From assembly GCA_964393825.1 (NCBI GenBank), contig CAYMUY010000002.1, forward strand, positions 1 through 64,000: 64,000 bases of DNA. The letters run 5' to 3'. Of the stretch, positions 35,606 to 44,621 are shown in pieces. Every line of letters begins with the position of its first letter. The stretch's first letter is position 1. The translations under genes were made by a program, and so were the position numbers. This DNA comes from PFJX01 sp964393825 (lineage in GTDB: Bacteria; Pseudomonadota; Gammaproteobacteria; Burkholderiales; Thiobacillaceae). Under the pieces are notes generated by a model, which worked only from the letters and a program-made list of their open reading frames with translations, did not search any database and was not told the origin of the DNA.

Positions 35606-36733
35606 TTAAATCCGGGTGCGGCCGAGCACGGCCACGTACTGATTGGCGCCGACGATCTTCAGCAGGGTGTTCACCATCTCGTTGCCTTCGACGAAGCGCA
35701 CCTTGCGGTCGCCCTGCGCCAGGCTGTTCAGGGTATCCAGCAGAAGACCGACAGCGGCGAAATCGATGCGGGTGACTTCGGACAGATCGATGTCGATCTG
35801 CTTGCGTTCTTCGGCGAAACGCGACAACTCGGCCAACTGGATCTCGGCGCCGGGACCGATGATGCCGGACAGATGGAAGGTCGCGTCCGCCCCGCCCGAC
35901 CGCGCCGTTTCAGGAAGCTCGCCGCGAGACGGCAAGGGCAGGGGGGGGTGGTACGACGGCGGCGACAGTTCGAAGGCCACCGCGAACTCCACTGCCGTGT
36001 CCTCGAAATCCGATTCCTTGCCAAGCAGACGCAGGGTAGATAACCAGAGCAACCAGCCGTGATGGCCGAGGCGTTCGCCCTGATGTGCCGCCCCCAGGCG
36101 CACCGCGAATCCGGGGCCGCCGATCAACTCGACCGGCTTGCGCAGTCGGTCGACTTCGGCGAACAGGTCGCACATGACCTTGGCCAGATCTTCATCCGGA
36201 GCAGGGCACTTGCTGACCTCGATGCGGACGAAGGGCGCTTCCCGCGCGTCCTGCGCGAAACGTTGCAGCTTGACCCGCTCGATATTGCCGAACTTCTCGC
36301 CAAAGCTCATTAGCGGCACCGGCATCGCAGCCACCTTCAACTGGCCGCGCGGCGCCCAGGTGGGGGGGGAACGCTCGAACTTCACCGCGAAATCGACTGC
36401 GGCATCCTCGAACGGTTCCGGCTGGTTGCTGGCCTCGTAGAGATCGAACAGCATGAACCAGGGCAAGGGATCACGATGATCCGGGTGATCCAGCAGATAG
36501 CGGTTGAGCAGGGAAGCGGCCTCGCCCACCTTGCCGTTGGCGAAAAGCACGGCTGCTTCCTCGATTTCCGGCACCAGTCCGCCGCCCGCTTCGCGCACCT
36601 CGATCCCCTCCTCACCAAGCTCGGCATCGGCATTGGCCAGCATATAGGATGGCCCGGAAGTAAATTCAGGCTGCCCTTCCTTGAGGAAGGCCATGAAATC
36701 TTCGGGCTTGCCCTTACGGAAGAAAGAGAACAC
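35606..36733 (-). CDS. STAS-domain protein with internal duplication
   Basis: A 375-residue cytosolic protein. Two similar segments, FEDAAVDFAVKFERSPPTW and FEDTAVEFAVAFELSPPSY, each begin a domain of about 110 residues. The C-terminal 90 residues are a STAS domain (IDIDLSEVTRIDFAAVGLLLDTL), as in anti-sigma antagonists. The start is uncertain: the GTG at 36733 gives VFSFFRKGKPEDF, and an ATG at 36694 is also possible. A reading back to 36943 runs through yidD antisense and was rejected. A poly-Pro/Gly linker separates duplicates from STAS. Partners and function are unknown. Confidence 0.65.
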   Translation of the reverse strand: MFSFFRKGKPEDFMAFLKEGQPEFTSGPSYMLANADAELGEEGIEVREAGGGLVPEIEEAAVLFANGKVGEAASLLNRYLLDHPDHRDPLPWFMLFDLYEASNQPEPFEDAAVDFAVKFERSPPTWAPRGQLKVAAMPVPLMSFGEKFGNIERVKLQRFAQDAREAPFVRIEVSKCPAPDEDLAKVMCDLFAEVDRLRKPVELIGGPGFAVRLGAAHQGERLGHHGWLLWLSTLRLLGKESDFEDTAVEFAVAFELSPPSYHPPLPLPSRGELPETARSGGADATFHLSGIIGPGAEIQLAELSRFAEERKQIDIDLSEVTRIDFAAVGLLLDTLNSLAQGDRKVRFVEGNEMVNTLLKIVGANQYVAVLGRTRI

Positions 36734-36801
36734 GAATGGGAATGACCGCGGGGGGGAGGAAGGGACTGATAGTAGAACCTGCGGGGGGGAGCGGCAAGCG
36801 A

Positions 36802-37020
36802 TCAGGGGACGGGATCGTGGCCACCTGGGTGCCAGGGATGGCAGCGGGACACACGTCTTGCCGCCATCCAGGCCCCCTTGATCGCGCCATGTTTTTCCAC
36901 CGCCTCGCGCGCGTAGTGCGAGCAGGTTGGCGTGAAACGGCACTGGTTGCCAATGAATGGGGAAAGCAGCAGCTGATAGCCGCGAATCAGTCCTACGAGC
37001 AGATGTTGAGCCAGGTTCAT
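36802..37020 (-). CDS. yidD: Membrane protein insertion efficiency factor YidD
   Basis: A 72-residue protein with the family signature: GLIRGYQLLLSPFIGNQCRF, TPTCSHYAREAVEKHG, and RCHPWHPGGHDPVP at the end. YidD aids insertion of membrane proteins through YidC. It is usually encoded between rnpA and yidC; here it stands alone between mobA and the STAS gene. The ATG at 37020 has GAGGGAGA directly upstream, fixing the start. Length is normal. Confidence 0.93.
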   Translation of the reverse strand: MNLAQHLLVGLIRGYQLLLSPFIGNQCRFTPTCSHYAREAVEKHGAIKGAWMAARRVSRCHPWHPGGHDPVP

Positions 37021-37042
37021 GAAATCTCCCTCGTCGCGTGCA

Positions 37043-37654
37043 TCAACGGCGATAACGCGGTGCCAGACGCTCGGCGGTGCGCAGATCGTCCGGAGTGTTG
37101 ACGTTGAGAAAGGCGTATGGATCCCCCTGGAAGAACACGGTTTCAACCGGCTGTGTCTCCTGCCAGGCGCGAACCTGGCGTCCGCCATCCAGGACGAAGG
37201 CCTCGAGTTCCGGCAGCAGCGAGCGATGCATCAGCATCACCGCATAATGTGTGCCGACTTCGTCTGCCGCCCGAACCATCCGCACGTCATTCGCCTCAGC
37301 CTGCGTGTGCAAGTGCATGGCAAGGTCAAGTGGCAGGAAGGGCGCATCGCAAGGTACCGACAGCAGCCACTCCTGCTGCGCCGTCCGCCCCGCCGCGAGC
37401 AGGCCCGCGAGCGGTCCGAGGTTGCCGGGCAGATGATCGGCCACGACGGTGTGACCTATGGCCGCGTATTCGGAAAGATTGCGGTTGGCGTTGAGCAGCA
37501 CCTCGGCGACACGTGCCCGCAGTCTGTCCGACACCCAGGCGGCGAGCGGCCGACGGTCGAGCTGGATCAGCCCCTTGTCCTCGCCCCTGAAGCGGCGCGC
37601 CAGCCCCCCCGCGAGAATGACGGCAGTGACGGGAAGCGGAACGACCGGCTGCAT
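37043..37654 (-). CDS. mobA: Molybdenum cofactor guanylyltransferase
   Basis: A 203-residue enzyme that links GMP to molybdopterin to form the MGD cofactor. The nucleotide-binding motif AVILAGGLARRFRGEDKGL is near the N-terminus, with LPGNLGPLAGLLAG-like and SVPCDAPFLP motifs after it. The ATG at 37654 overlaps the stop of the upstream glycosyltransferase by one base (TGATG). It serves enzymes such as the MGD-containing nitrate reductase encoded at the end of this window, although it is not linked to it. Confidence 0.92.
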   Translation of the reverse strand: MQPVVPLPVTAVILAGGLARRFRGEDKGLIQLDRRPLAAWVSDRLRARVAEVLLNANRNLSEYAAIGHTVVADHLPGNLGPLAGLLAAGRTAQQEWLLSVPCDAPFLPLDLAMHLHTQAEANDVRMVRAADEVGTHYAVMLMHRSLLPELEAFVLDGGRQVRAWQETQPVETVFFQGDPYAFLNVNTPDDLRTAERLAPRYRR

Positions 37655-39189
37655 CACGGCATCCGATAGAGACGATAGCGCTGTTTTTTCAGGCGTGGCC
37701 GGGCGCCCTCCCAGACCGGCTCGACGCCGATGTCCGGCGCACGCTCCGCCGATACCAGCAGCCAGCGACAATTCGCTTCGTACTTCGGGTGCAGGTGATA
37801 ACGCAGCATGGTCCGCATCGCCGGATCGGTGTCCATGATCAGACAGGAGCCCGCCGGCAGTTGCGCCCGCAGTTCCGCGATCAGCGGCCGGTAGCCCCAG
37901 CCGGCTTCCACCCAGGGGCGGAACAGCGCGATGAATAGGGTCCAGACCAGCACCATGCCGCTGGCCCAAACCAGCACGGGTCGTATCTTCGCGCGCGGAA
38001 ACAAGGGGATGGCCAGCAGCCACAACGCGCTGGCGAGCAGCCCCAGTGACAGGCCGCCGGCCGCCACCGAGCCGGCGTGGTAGGAAGGCGTGAGCTTTGA
38101 CACACGCGCCGCGAGGCGGGACGGAAACCCCCATTCCAGGGCGGCGAAATAGGTCCAGAAGGCGAAGATGAAAAACAGGAAGCAGACGACACCGAACCAG
38201 TAGAACGCCTGCGCCGCCCCGCGTTTCATGCTGTTGACGCCATGCGCGGCAAGCAGCGCCAGCGGGGGCAACAGCGGCACCAGGCCACCGTCCCGGGTCC
38301 AGGATGGCCACAGCGTGGCGAGCAACGCCGCCAGCAGGGCGAACAAGGGCAGATGCAACTCGCGGGCGCGTCCAAGACGACGGTGCTCATGCCACAGCGC
38401 GGCCAGCGCCAGCGGCCAGAGTGGCCAGGCAAACCAGGGCAGCTCGGTATAGGCGCGGAATGAACTGACCCCCATCGCCAGGCGCTGAAAACCATGCTCC
38501 CGCGACCAGGCCTCAAGCAGGCCGCCCGCTTTCAGGCCCAGGAGGATCGCGGCGCCCACAGCAGTAGCCAGTCCGAGGCCGATGAGCAGCGCGCGACGAT
38601 ACGCCGGCTGCCGCCATTCCGGCGACAGCATGGGCAGCAGCAACAGCGCCAGACCGGCAGCCAGATCGGGCAAACCACGCAGGCCGAAGAGCAGCGCGAG
38701 CAGCGCCAGGCCGATCAGGATGCCACCCTGGCGACTCGAATCCCGGCCGCAGGCGATTCCCGCCAGCAGGGCAGACCAGGTTGCGAGCAAGGCGGTTTCC
38801 GGCGCCAACGCATGCATGCGCAACATCAGACCGAAACAACCGATCAGGGCCAGTGTCGCCGTCGCCGCGAAACCGGGGCCGAACAGCCGTCGCGCCGCCA
38901 ATGCGGTGAACAGCAGGGAAGCCAGGGTGAAGAGGCCGCTGGCCAGGCGGGCGCCATCCTGGAAGGCGAACCAGGGCGAACCCAGCTTCGCCAGCGATGT
39001 CGCCACCCCGGCATGCAGGGGTGCGGGCGCGCCCCAGATCTGTGAAAAATCGGCGCGCGCCTCCAGCAGCGGCGCCAACGCCAGTGCTTCCTCGGCCTTC
39101 CAGGCATCACGACCGCTGAGGCCATAGAACGCCCAGAAAGCGGCGAGCAGCAGCAGCCAGAAAAGCGTGGCGGGCTGGGTCGGATTCAT
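37654..39189 (-). CDS. PMT/ArnT-like integral membrane glycosyltransferase
   Basis: A 511-residue polytopic membrane protein with an N-terminal LLLAAFWAFYGLSGRDAWKAEEALAL: the DxWKxEE is the periplasmic acidic motif of ArnT-like lipid-phosphate-sugar transferases. About 11 hydrophobic segments follow, then a soluble C-terminal domain (LPAGSCLIMDTDPAMRT). Such enzymes move sugars from polyprenyl phosphates to lipid A or proteins. Target unknown. It follows the rpmE terminator and is translationally linked to mobA. Confidence 0.78.
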   Translation of the reverse strand: MNPTQPATLFWLLLLAAFWAFYGLSGRDAWKAEEALALAPLLEARADFSQIWGAPAPLHAGVATSLAKLGSPWFAFQDGARLASGLFTLASLLFTALAARRLFGPGFAATATLALIGCFGLMLRMHALAPETALLATWSALLAGIACGRDSSRQGGILIGLALLALLFGLRGLPDLAAGLALLLLPMLSPEWRQPAYRRALLIGLGLATAVGAAILLGLKAGGLLEAWSREHGFQRLAMGVSSFRAYTELPWFAWPLWPLALAALWHEHRRLGRARELHLPLFALLAALLATLWPSWTRDGGLVPLLPPLALLAAHGVNSMKRGAAQAFYWFGVVCFLFFIFAFWTYFAALEWGFPSRLAARVSKLTPSYHAGSVAAGGLSLGLLASALWLLAIPLFPRAKIRPVLVWASGMVLVWTLFIALFRPWVEAGWGYRPLIAELRAQLPAGSCLIMDTDPAMRTMLRYHLHPKYEANCRWLLVSAERAPDIGVEPVWEGARPRLKKQRYRLYRMP

Positions 39190-39211
39190 CTCGGGACGCG
39201 GGTCTGAAACA

Positions 39212-39235
39212 AAAAAGGCAGCCTAAGCTGCCTTT
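39212..39235 (-). terminator. Intrinsic terminator of rpmE
   Basis: GGCAGC-CTAA-GCTGCC (plus strand) with an A-tract on the left that reads as six T on the minus strand. It sits 21 bases after the rpmE stop and before the glycosyltransferase gene. Confidence 0.88.
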
Positions 39236-39256
39236 GCCGTGCCAGACCGCCCTCGA

Positions 39257-39463
39257 TCACTTCTTGAGGTTGTACTTCTGGCGGAATTTCTCGACCCGGC
39301 CGGCGGTGTCCACGATCTTCTGCTTGCCGGTGTAGAACGGGTGGCAGGCGGAACAGACTTCCACGTGCAGCGCCTTGTTCATGGTGGAACGGGTGGTGAA
39401 ACTGTTGCCGCAACTGCAGGTCACGGCGACGTCGTTGTATTCGGGATGGATGCCGGCTTTCAT
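39257..39463 (-). CDS. rpmE: 50S ribosomal protein L31, zinc-binding type
   Basis: A 68-residue ribosomal protein of the large subunit, near the intersubunit bridge. It begins MKAGIHPEYNDVAV and has zinc-binding cysteines in CSCGNSF and VCSACHPFYTGKQ, so it is the C+ form used when zinc is sufficient. The ATG at 39463 gives the normal length; a longer reading from 39547 was rejected. It ends before a strong terminator. Confidence 0.96.
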   Translation of the reverse strand: MKAGIHPEYNDVAVTCSCGNSFTTRSTMNKALHVEVCSACHPFYTGKQKIVDTAGRVEKFRQKYNLKK

Positions 39464-39550
39464 GATGAGTACCTGGGCTAGAAACCTGGAAAGCGCGGGA
39501 TTATCCATAAAAATGCCAATCCAGGCAAATGCTTGCTCACATCGCAAGAT

Positions 39551-40435
39551 TCAGCCCGTTTCCGCCAGCAGGCGGCCGGCCATGGCCTCGGCCTGGGCCG
39601 CATAGCCGCCGCCGAACAGGTTGTAGTGATTGAGCACATGGTAGAGGTTGTAGAGTTGCCTGCGCACCCGGTACCCGGGATCGAGTGGCCAGGCCTCCCG
39701 GTAGGCGTCCTGGAACGCCGCCGGATATCCTCCGAACAGTTCGGTCATCGCCAGGTCGGCCTCGCGGTCGCCATAGTAGACCGCCGGATCGAACAGCACC
39801 GGCACGCCGTCGACATAGCCGTGATTGCCGCCCCAGAGATCGCCATGGAGCAGTGAGGGACGGGGGTGGTAACCGGGAAAGAAGCCCTCCAGACGCGCCA
39901 GCAGGCGCTCACCCTGTTGCAACAGCCGGCGCGGCGCGGCATTGTCCTGGGCAAGTTCGAACTGTGGCCGCAAGCGCCGCTCGCGGTAGAAGTCGATCCA
40001 GTCCGGCAGCGGTGCATTGTGCTGGGGCGTGGCGCCGATGTGGTTGTCGCGCCACCAGCCGAATCCGGCCTGACTGCGACGATGCAGGTCCGCGAGCCGG
40101 CGACCGAGTTCCGCCGCCCGCCCCTGCGCACCAAGACCCAGCCATTCCAGAACCAGAAACGCCTCGCCATCGGCATGGCCCAGAGTCAGCGGCCGCGGCA
40201 CCCGAATGGCGCCACTGGCGTCGAGTTCGCGCAGCCCCGCCGCCTCGGCTTCGAACATGTCCAGCCTGTCGGCGCCATTGAACTTGATGAAGAAGCGGCG
40301 GCCGTCGGCTCCAGTCAGGGTCAGGGCACGATTGATGCAACCGCCACCCTGGTCCGCCCGCCGCGCGCAAACAAAGGGCCGCCCGCTGGCCGCGCCGATG
40401 GCGGCCGCGATGGCGAAGGACAGCGCCGGTGTCAC
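39551..40435 (-). CDS. Fructosamine kinase family protein
   Basis: A 294-residue protein kinase-like enzyme. Motifs are the lysine in FFIKFN, the catalytic loop LLHGDLWGGNHGY and the metal-binding segment LFDPAVYYGDREADLAM, all typical of ketosamine/fructosamine-3-kinases, which help remove sugar adducts from proteins. The start is GTG at 40435, overlapping the DUF971 stop (GTGA), so translation is coupled. Length is normal for the bacterial family (YniA-like). Precise substrate is not known for bacterial members. Confidence 0.88.
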   Translation of the reverse strand: MTPALSFAIAAAIGAASGRPFVCARRADQGGGCINRALTLTGADGRRFFIKFNGADRLDMFEAEAAGLRELDASGAIRVPRPLTLGHADGEAFLVLEWLGLGAQGRAAELGRRLADLHRRSQAGFGWWRDNHIGATPQHNAPLPDWIDFYRERRLRPQFELAQDNAAPRRLLQQGERLLARLEGFFPGYHPRPSLLHGDLWGGNHGYVDGVPVLFDPAVYYGDREADLAMTELFGGYPAAFQDAYREAWPLDPGYRVRRQLYNLYHVLNHYNLFGGGYAAQAEAMAGRLLAETG

Positions 40436-40818
40436 ACCATGGATTTCGGTTCGCGCGATGCGCCGGCCTCGTCCATGCGAATCAGATAGGCCTTCCAGTA
40501 AGCCTCCTGGTGGCGTCCCAGGTCATACAGGTAATCCCAGGAATAGATGCCGGAGTCATGGCCATCGGAGAAGGTCAGGCCCACGGCGTAGTGCCCGACC
40601 GGCTCGATGTTCTTGATTTCGACATTCTTCTTGCCGACCTGCAGGGTCTCCTGGCCGGGGCCATGGCCGCGCACCTCGGCGGAAGGAGAGTAGACGCGCA
40701 GGAACTCATGCGGGAATTCGTAGCGATCGCCATTGTTGAAGGCGATCTCCAGAATCCGCGACTGCTGGTGCAGCTTGATTTCGGTGGGGATGGGGGTATC
40801 GGCGGAAAGGCCACCCAT
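40432..40818 (-). CDS. DUF971 (gamma-butyrobetaine hydroxylase N-terminal-like) protein
   Basis: A 128-residue protein. The DUF971 core is IKLHQQSRILEIAFNNGDRYEFPHEFLRVYSPSAEV, then KKNVEIKNIEPVGHYAVGLTF-SDGHDSGIYSWDYLYDLG. The fold is shared with the N-terminal domain of gamma-butyrobetaine hydroxylase and is found alone in many proteobacteria next to ubiE or Fe-S genes. Function unknown. The C-terminal 20 residues are variable. It is the first gene of a pair with the fructosamine kinase. Confidence 0.85.
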   Translation of the reverse strand: MGGLSADTPIPTEIKLHQQSRILEIAFNNGDRYEFPHEFLRVYSPSAEVRGHGPGQETLQVGKKNVEIKNIEPVGHYAVGLTFSDGHDSGIYSWDYLYDLGRHQEAYWKAYLIRMDEAGASREPKSMV

Positions 40819-40893
40819 GATGAATCCTTTATATAAGTGATCGATGATGGAGACGTAGTGTGCCAGCCACGAACTGGTGCGACAAGCCCGAGT

Positions 40894-41664
40894 TTAATTG
40901 TCGGGTATTAGACCCCCCGAGCGGCGAAACTCGCGCACGACGTGCAATTGCCGGCGCGATACCGGCAACTTTTCCGGCCAATCCTTGAGCAGCGCCTGCC
41001 AGGTCGGCTCGCCACCGCCCTCGCTGCGCTCGAAGCCGAGCAGATGCCGGCGCGCGACCAGGCAGTTGCGGTGGAGGCGCAGGAATTCACCGACAAACTC
41101 CTCCTCCAGTTTCACCAGTGATTCATCCAGCAGGTATTCGCGCTCCCGCGTGCGGGCGGTGACATAGCGCTGTTCCGCGCGCAGATAGAGCACGTCCGCG
41201 ACCGCGACTTGCAGAATGCGCTGCCGTTCCAGCACGGTGAAGTGTCCACGCCTCGGCGCGAGGCCGGTAGCGACCGCCGCCGACAGCGGCCGGATCCGGC
41301 CCAGGGCCTCCTTCAGGCGCGCCAGGCGCACCGGCTTCAACAGGTAATCGACGGCGCGCAACTCGAAGGCGGCGATGGCATGTTCGTCGTGAGCGGTCAC
41401 GAAAATGATCGCGGGCACGGGACGGTCCGCGTGTCCACGGGCGGTGAGGTGGCGCGCAGCCTCGAGGCCGCTCATGCCCGGCATCTGGATATCCATGAGG
41501 ATCACGTCCGCTGGCGTATCGATCGCGCGCGCCAGTGCCTCGCCACCATGGGCCGCCTCCGCGACCACTTCCACCGGCTGGCTCGCGCCGAGATCACCGA
41601 GCAGACTGCGCAGCCGACTGCGCGCCAGTGCCTCGTCGTCGGCGATGATGACCTTAATGGGCAT
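40894..41664 (-). CDS. LytTR response regulator (AlgR-like)
   Basis: A 256-residue DNA-binding response regulator. The receiver domain has the acidic pocket IIADDEA, phosphoacceptor Asp in VILMDIQMPGMSG and lysine in YLLKPV. The C-terminal LytTR domain runs from about residue 145 (QRILQVAVADVLYLRAEQRYV, RLHRNCLVARRHL). It overlaps the stop of the partner kinase gene by 11 bases. AlgR-type regulators control surface polysaccharide and pili; the targets here cannot be deduced. Confidence 0.92.
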   Translation of the reverse strand: MPIKVIIADDEALARSRLRSLLGDLGASQPVEVVAEAAHGGEALARAIDTPADVILMDIQMPGMSGLEAARHLTARGHADRPVPAIIFVTAHDEHAIAAFELRAVDYLLKPVRLARLKEALGRIRPLSAAVATGLAPRRGHFTVLERQRILQVAVADVLYLRAEQRYVTARTREREYLLDESLVKLEEEFVGEFLRLHRNCLVARRHLLGFERSEGGGEPTWQALLKDWPEKLPVSRRQLHVVREFRRSGGLIPDN

Positions 41665-42673
41665 GCTCGACCGGGACGGTTTTCAGCGGCATCACCACCT
41701 GCACATGGAATTCGCCTCCCGCTTCATGGGTGGAGAGACGCGCCTCGGCGTCGAAGTGCAGTTTCAGCCGCTCGCGGATGTTGGACAGCGCCATGCTGTT
41801 GCCGGGACGAATCGCGGTACCGACCGGATTGCGCACCACCACATGCAACTGGTGACCGCGCGCGAAGATGTCGATGCCGATGCGGCCGCCTTCAGGACTG
41901 GGCTCGATGCCATGGTAGACGGCATTTTCCAGCAGCGGCTGCAACAGCAGCGAAGGCAGCAGGGCGCCAGGGGGCGCGTTGTCGGTGCGCCAGTCGGCAT
42001 GCAGGCGTTCGCCCAGCCGCATGGTTTCGAGATCCAGATAGGCGCGCGCCAGTTCCATTTCACGACTCAACGGCGACAGTTCGCCGCCTTCGGACATCAG
42101 CGCCCGGTAGAGATCGGCCAGATTTTCCAGCGCGGTCTCGGCGCGCGCGGGTTCGCTGCGCAGCAGGGAAAGCACGCTGTTGAGGCTGTTGAACAGGAAG
42201 TGCGGGCGTATCCGCGCCTGCAGCGCCTGCAACCGCGCCTCCGGCAGGGCCGGGGAAAGCCTGCGCGTACGCCAGTCATGCCAGGCCAGCAGGGCCAGCG
42301 CGGCCACCACGGCCAGCAGCGCCGTGCGAGCCAGGCTTCCCGCTGCCGCCTCGGGATACTGGATTTCCAGCAGCAGGCGCCACAGCACCGCGCTGGTGCC
42401 GGCTGCCAGCGCCGCCGCCACCACGCCCTGCTGAGCCGGGCTTTGCGTCAGCCATGGCCCGATCAAAAACAGCAGCAGCAGGGTGATCAACAACGGCGGT
42501 TGCAGGTAGGCGGCATTGTCCAGGAACACCGCCAGGGTATCCGCCGGACTGGCCGCGACGAGCAGGGCGGCCACCAGACCCAGCCCCTGGGCGGCCAGGA
42601 TCAGGCGCAGCAGAATGGCGAGATTGCGGAAATCGGGCAGCGAGAAACGGGAGTCTTCGGTCGTCTTTGTCAT
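41654..42673 (-). CDS. LytS/AlgZ-type sensor histidine kinase
   Basis: A 339-residue membrane kinase. Four hydrophobic segments lie in residues 20-135. The phosphoacceptor H-box is RPHFLFNSLNSVLSLL, the N-box is LLQPLLENAVYHGIEP and the ATP lid includes MALSNIRERL. This is the His-kinase (PF06580-type) family that partners LytTR regulators, encoded next door. The sensed signal is unknown since there is no large periplasmic domain. It is divergent from argH, with 41 bases between starts. Confidence 0.9.
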   Translation of the reverse strand: MTKTTEDSRFSLPDFRNLAILLRLILAAQGLGLVAALLVAASPADTLAVFLDNAAYLQPPLLITLLLLFLIGPWLTQSPAQQGVVAAALAAGTSAVLWRLLLEIQYPEAAAGSLARTALLAVVAALALLAWHDWRTRRLSPALPEARLQALQARIRPHFLFNSLNSVLSLLRSEPARAETALENLADLYRALMSEGGELSPLSREMELARAYLDLETMRLGERLHADWRTDNAPPGALLPSLLLQPLLENAVYHGIEPSPEGGRIGIDIFARGHQLHVVVRNPVGTAIRPGNSMALSNIRERLKLHFDAEARLSTHEAGGEFHVQVVMPLKTVPVEHAH

Positions 42674-42714
42674 AATGCGCGTCTCCTGAGCTACACCGCG
42701 AAAGCTACCACTCC

Positions 42715-44106
42715 ATGAGCACGCCCTCCACTCCCGCCCAAGCCTGGTCCGGCCGTTTTTCCGAGCCGGTGTCCGAACGTGTCAAACGCTACACGGCCTC
42801 CATTCCCTTCGACTGGCGCCTGGCGCCGTTCGACATCCAGGGCTCGCTGGCGCATGCGGCCATGCTGCAACGGATCGGCGTGCTCTCGGGCGCGGATCTC
42901 ACCGACATCCGCCGCGGCCTCGGAGAAATCCTGGCCGACTTCGAAGCGGGCAATTTCGTCTGGAACCTGGATGACGAGGACATCCACTTCAACATCGAGC
43001 GGGCGCTGACGAAAAAAGTCGGCGACGCCGGCAAGCGGCTGCATACCGGCCGTTCGCGCAACGACCAGGTCGCCACCGACGTGCGCCTGTGGCTGCGCGA
43101 CGCCATCGACCGCATCCTCGCCCTGCTGCGCGCCGCCCAGGTGGCGCTGCTCGACCTGGCGGAACGCCATAGCGACACCGTGATGCCCGGCTTCACCCAT
43201 CTCCAGGCGGCGCAGCCGGTGACGTTCGGCCACCACATGCTGGCCTGGTTCGAGATGCTGGGACGCGACCATGAACGGCTGATCGACTGTCGCCGCCGGG
43301 TCAACCGCCTGCCCCTGGGCGCGGCAGCCCTGGCCGGCACCAGCTATCCGATCGACCGCGAATTCGTGGCGCGCGAACTCGGCTTCGAGGGCATCTGCGA
43401 GAACTCGCTGGATGCCGTCTCGGACCGCGACTTCGCCATCGAATTCCTCGCCGCCGGCGCCCTGATCATGACCCACCTGTCACGCATGTCCGAGGAACTG
43501 GTGATCTGGATGACGCCGCGCTTCGGCTTCATCGACCTGCCCGACCGCTTCTGCACCGGCTCCTCGATCATGCCGCAGAAGAAAAACCCGGACGTGCCGG
43601 AATTGATGCGCGGCAAGACCGGCCGCATGAACGGCCACCTGATCGCGCTGCTGACCCTGATGAAGGGGCAACCGCTGGCCTACAACAAGGACAACCAGGA
43701 AGACAAGGAACCCCTGTTCGATGCCGTAGACACCCTGGTCGACTCGCTGGCGATCTACGCGGAGATGGTGCCCGGCATCCAGGTGCGCGCCGATCGCATG
43801 CGTCAGGCCGCCATCGAGGGCTTCGCCACGGCCACCGACCTGGCCGATTACCTGGTGAAGAAAGGCCTGCCCTTCCGCGAGGCGCACGAGGCGGTGGCGC
43901 GGGCGGTGCGCACGGCGGAACAGCAGGGCTGCGACCTGGCCGACCTGCCGCTGGCCGAGTTGCAGGCGTTTTCACCGCTGGTATCCGAAGATGTCTATCA
44001 GGTGCTCACCCTGGAAGGCTCTCTGGCACAGCGCACCCATCTCGGCGGCACTGCGCCGGTCGCGGTCAGGGCGGCGGTGGCACGGGCACGCAAGCGGTTG
44101 GGGTGA
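42715..44106 (+). CDS. argH: Argininosuccinate lyase
   Basis: Last enzyme of arginine synthesis, splitting argininosuccinate into arginine and fumarate. The 463-residue protein has the superfamily signature SSIMPQKKNPDVPEL, TGRSRNDQVATDVRLW and FTHLQAAQPVTFGHH with the catalytic His. Length and motif spacing are normal. It is divergent from the AlgZ-like kinase; this argH next to algZ/algR order is common in gamma- and betaproteobacteria. It is convergent with the cNMP-binding protein gene. Confidence 0.97.
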   Translation: MSTPSTPAQAWSGRFSEPVSERVKRYTASIPFDWRLAPFDIQGSLAHAAMLQRIGVLSGADLTDIRRGLGEILADFEAGNFVWNLDDEDIHFNIERALTKKVGDAGKRLHTGRSRNDQVATDVRLWLRDAIDRILALLRAAQVALLDLAERHSDTVMPGFTHLQAAQPVTFGHHMLAWFEMLGRDHERLIDCRRRVNRLPLGAAALAGTSYPIDREFVARELGFEGICENSLDAVSDRDFAIEFLAAGALIMTHLSRMSEELVIWMTPRFGFIDLPDRFCTGSSIMPQKKNPDVPELMRGKTGRMNGHLIALLTLMKGQPLAYNKDNQEDKEPLFDAVDTLVDSLAIYAEMVPGIQVRADRMRQAAIEGFATATDLADYLVKKGLPFREAHEAVARAVRTAEQQGCDLADLPLAELQAFSPLVSEDVYQVLTLEGSLAQRTHLGGTAPVAVRAAVARARKRLG

Positions 44107-44147
44107 CCGCCCCCCCCAGACGGGATGCGCCGCGCGGGTTGGCGGTC

Positions 44148-44621
44148 CTACTCGCTCCTGCTGCCATAAACCTGCATCAGCAGGTTGCGCAGGGCTTCAT
44201 GACGGTCATGCAGGTCGCGCGCGAGCTGGCTGGCGATGACGTGCTGGAAACGACAGCCGATATCGGAATCCGGCTGGTAGAGCAGCAAGTAGGCGGAGAA
44301 CGGCAGGCTGGCCACCTTGACCGGGCCACTCGCCTGGCAACTGGTCAACGCCGGCTGTCCGAGGGAGAGCGAGGGAATCCCGAAGAACTCGCCTGGCTCC
44401 AGCGTCTTCAGGGCGTAGTAGCGGCCGCCATTGCCGTAGTGGCAGACCTTGACCTTGCCGTCCAGCAGCAGGAACAGCTCCTTGTTGAGTCGCTCCTGGT
44501 AGATGAACACATGCTGGTCGGGAAAGTCATCCACGCGCATGGCGGCGGCGACATGGTCGACATCGGCTTCCGACATGTACTGGAAGCTCGGCAGGTTGCG
44601 CAGAAAGTTACGCAATAGCAT
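44148..44621 (-). CDS. Cyclic-nucleotide-binding-domain protein
   Basis: A 157-residue protein consisting of a single CRP-like cNMP-binding beta-barrel (VFIYQERLNKELFLLLDGKVKV, LEPGEFFGIPSLSLGQPALTS) plus C-terminal helices. There is no DNA-binding helix-turn-helix. The phosphate-binding cassette lacks the Arg-Ser usually needed for cyclic AMP. Its start overlaps the stop of another cNMP-domain gene by one base (TGATG), so the two proteins probably work together. Ligand unknown. Confidence 0.78.
   Translation of the reverse strand: MLLRNFLRNLPSFQYMSEADVDHVAAAMRVDDFPDQHVFIYQERLNKELFLLLDGKVKVCHYGNGGRYYALKTLEPGEFFGIPSLSLGQPALTSCQASGPVKVASLPFSAYLLLYQPDSDIGCRFQHVIASQLARDLHDRHEALRNLLMQVYGSRSE

Noticed and set aside
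37655..38311. N-terminal extension of mobA to 422 residues
   Set aside because: It overlaps the C-terminal part of the glycosyltransferase in another frame. The MobA domain starts at 37654, where ATG and stop overlap.
44105..44147. Terminator between argH and the cNMP-binding gene
   Set aside because: GACCGCC and GGCGGTC pair over 7 bp, but the loop is 29 bases and there is no T-tract, so support is weak.
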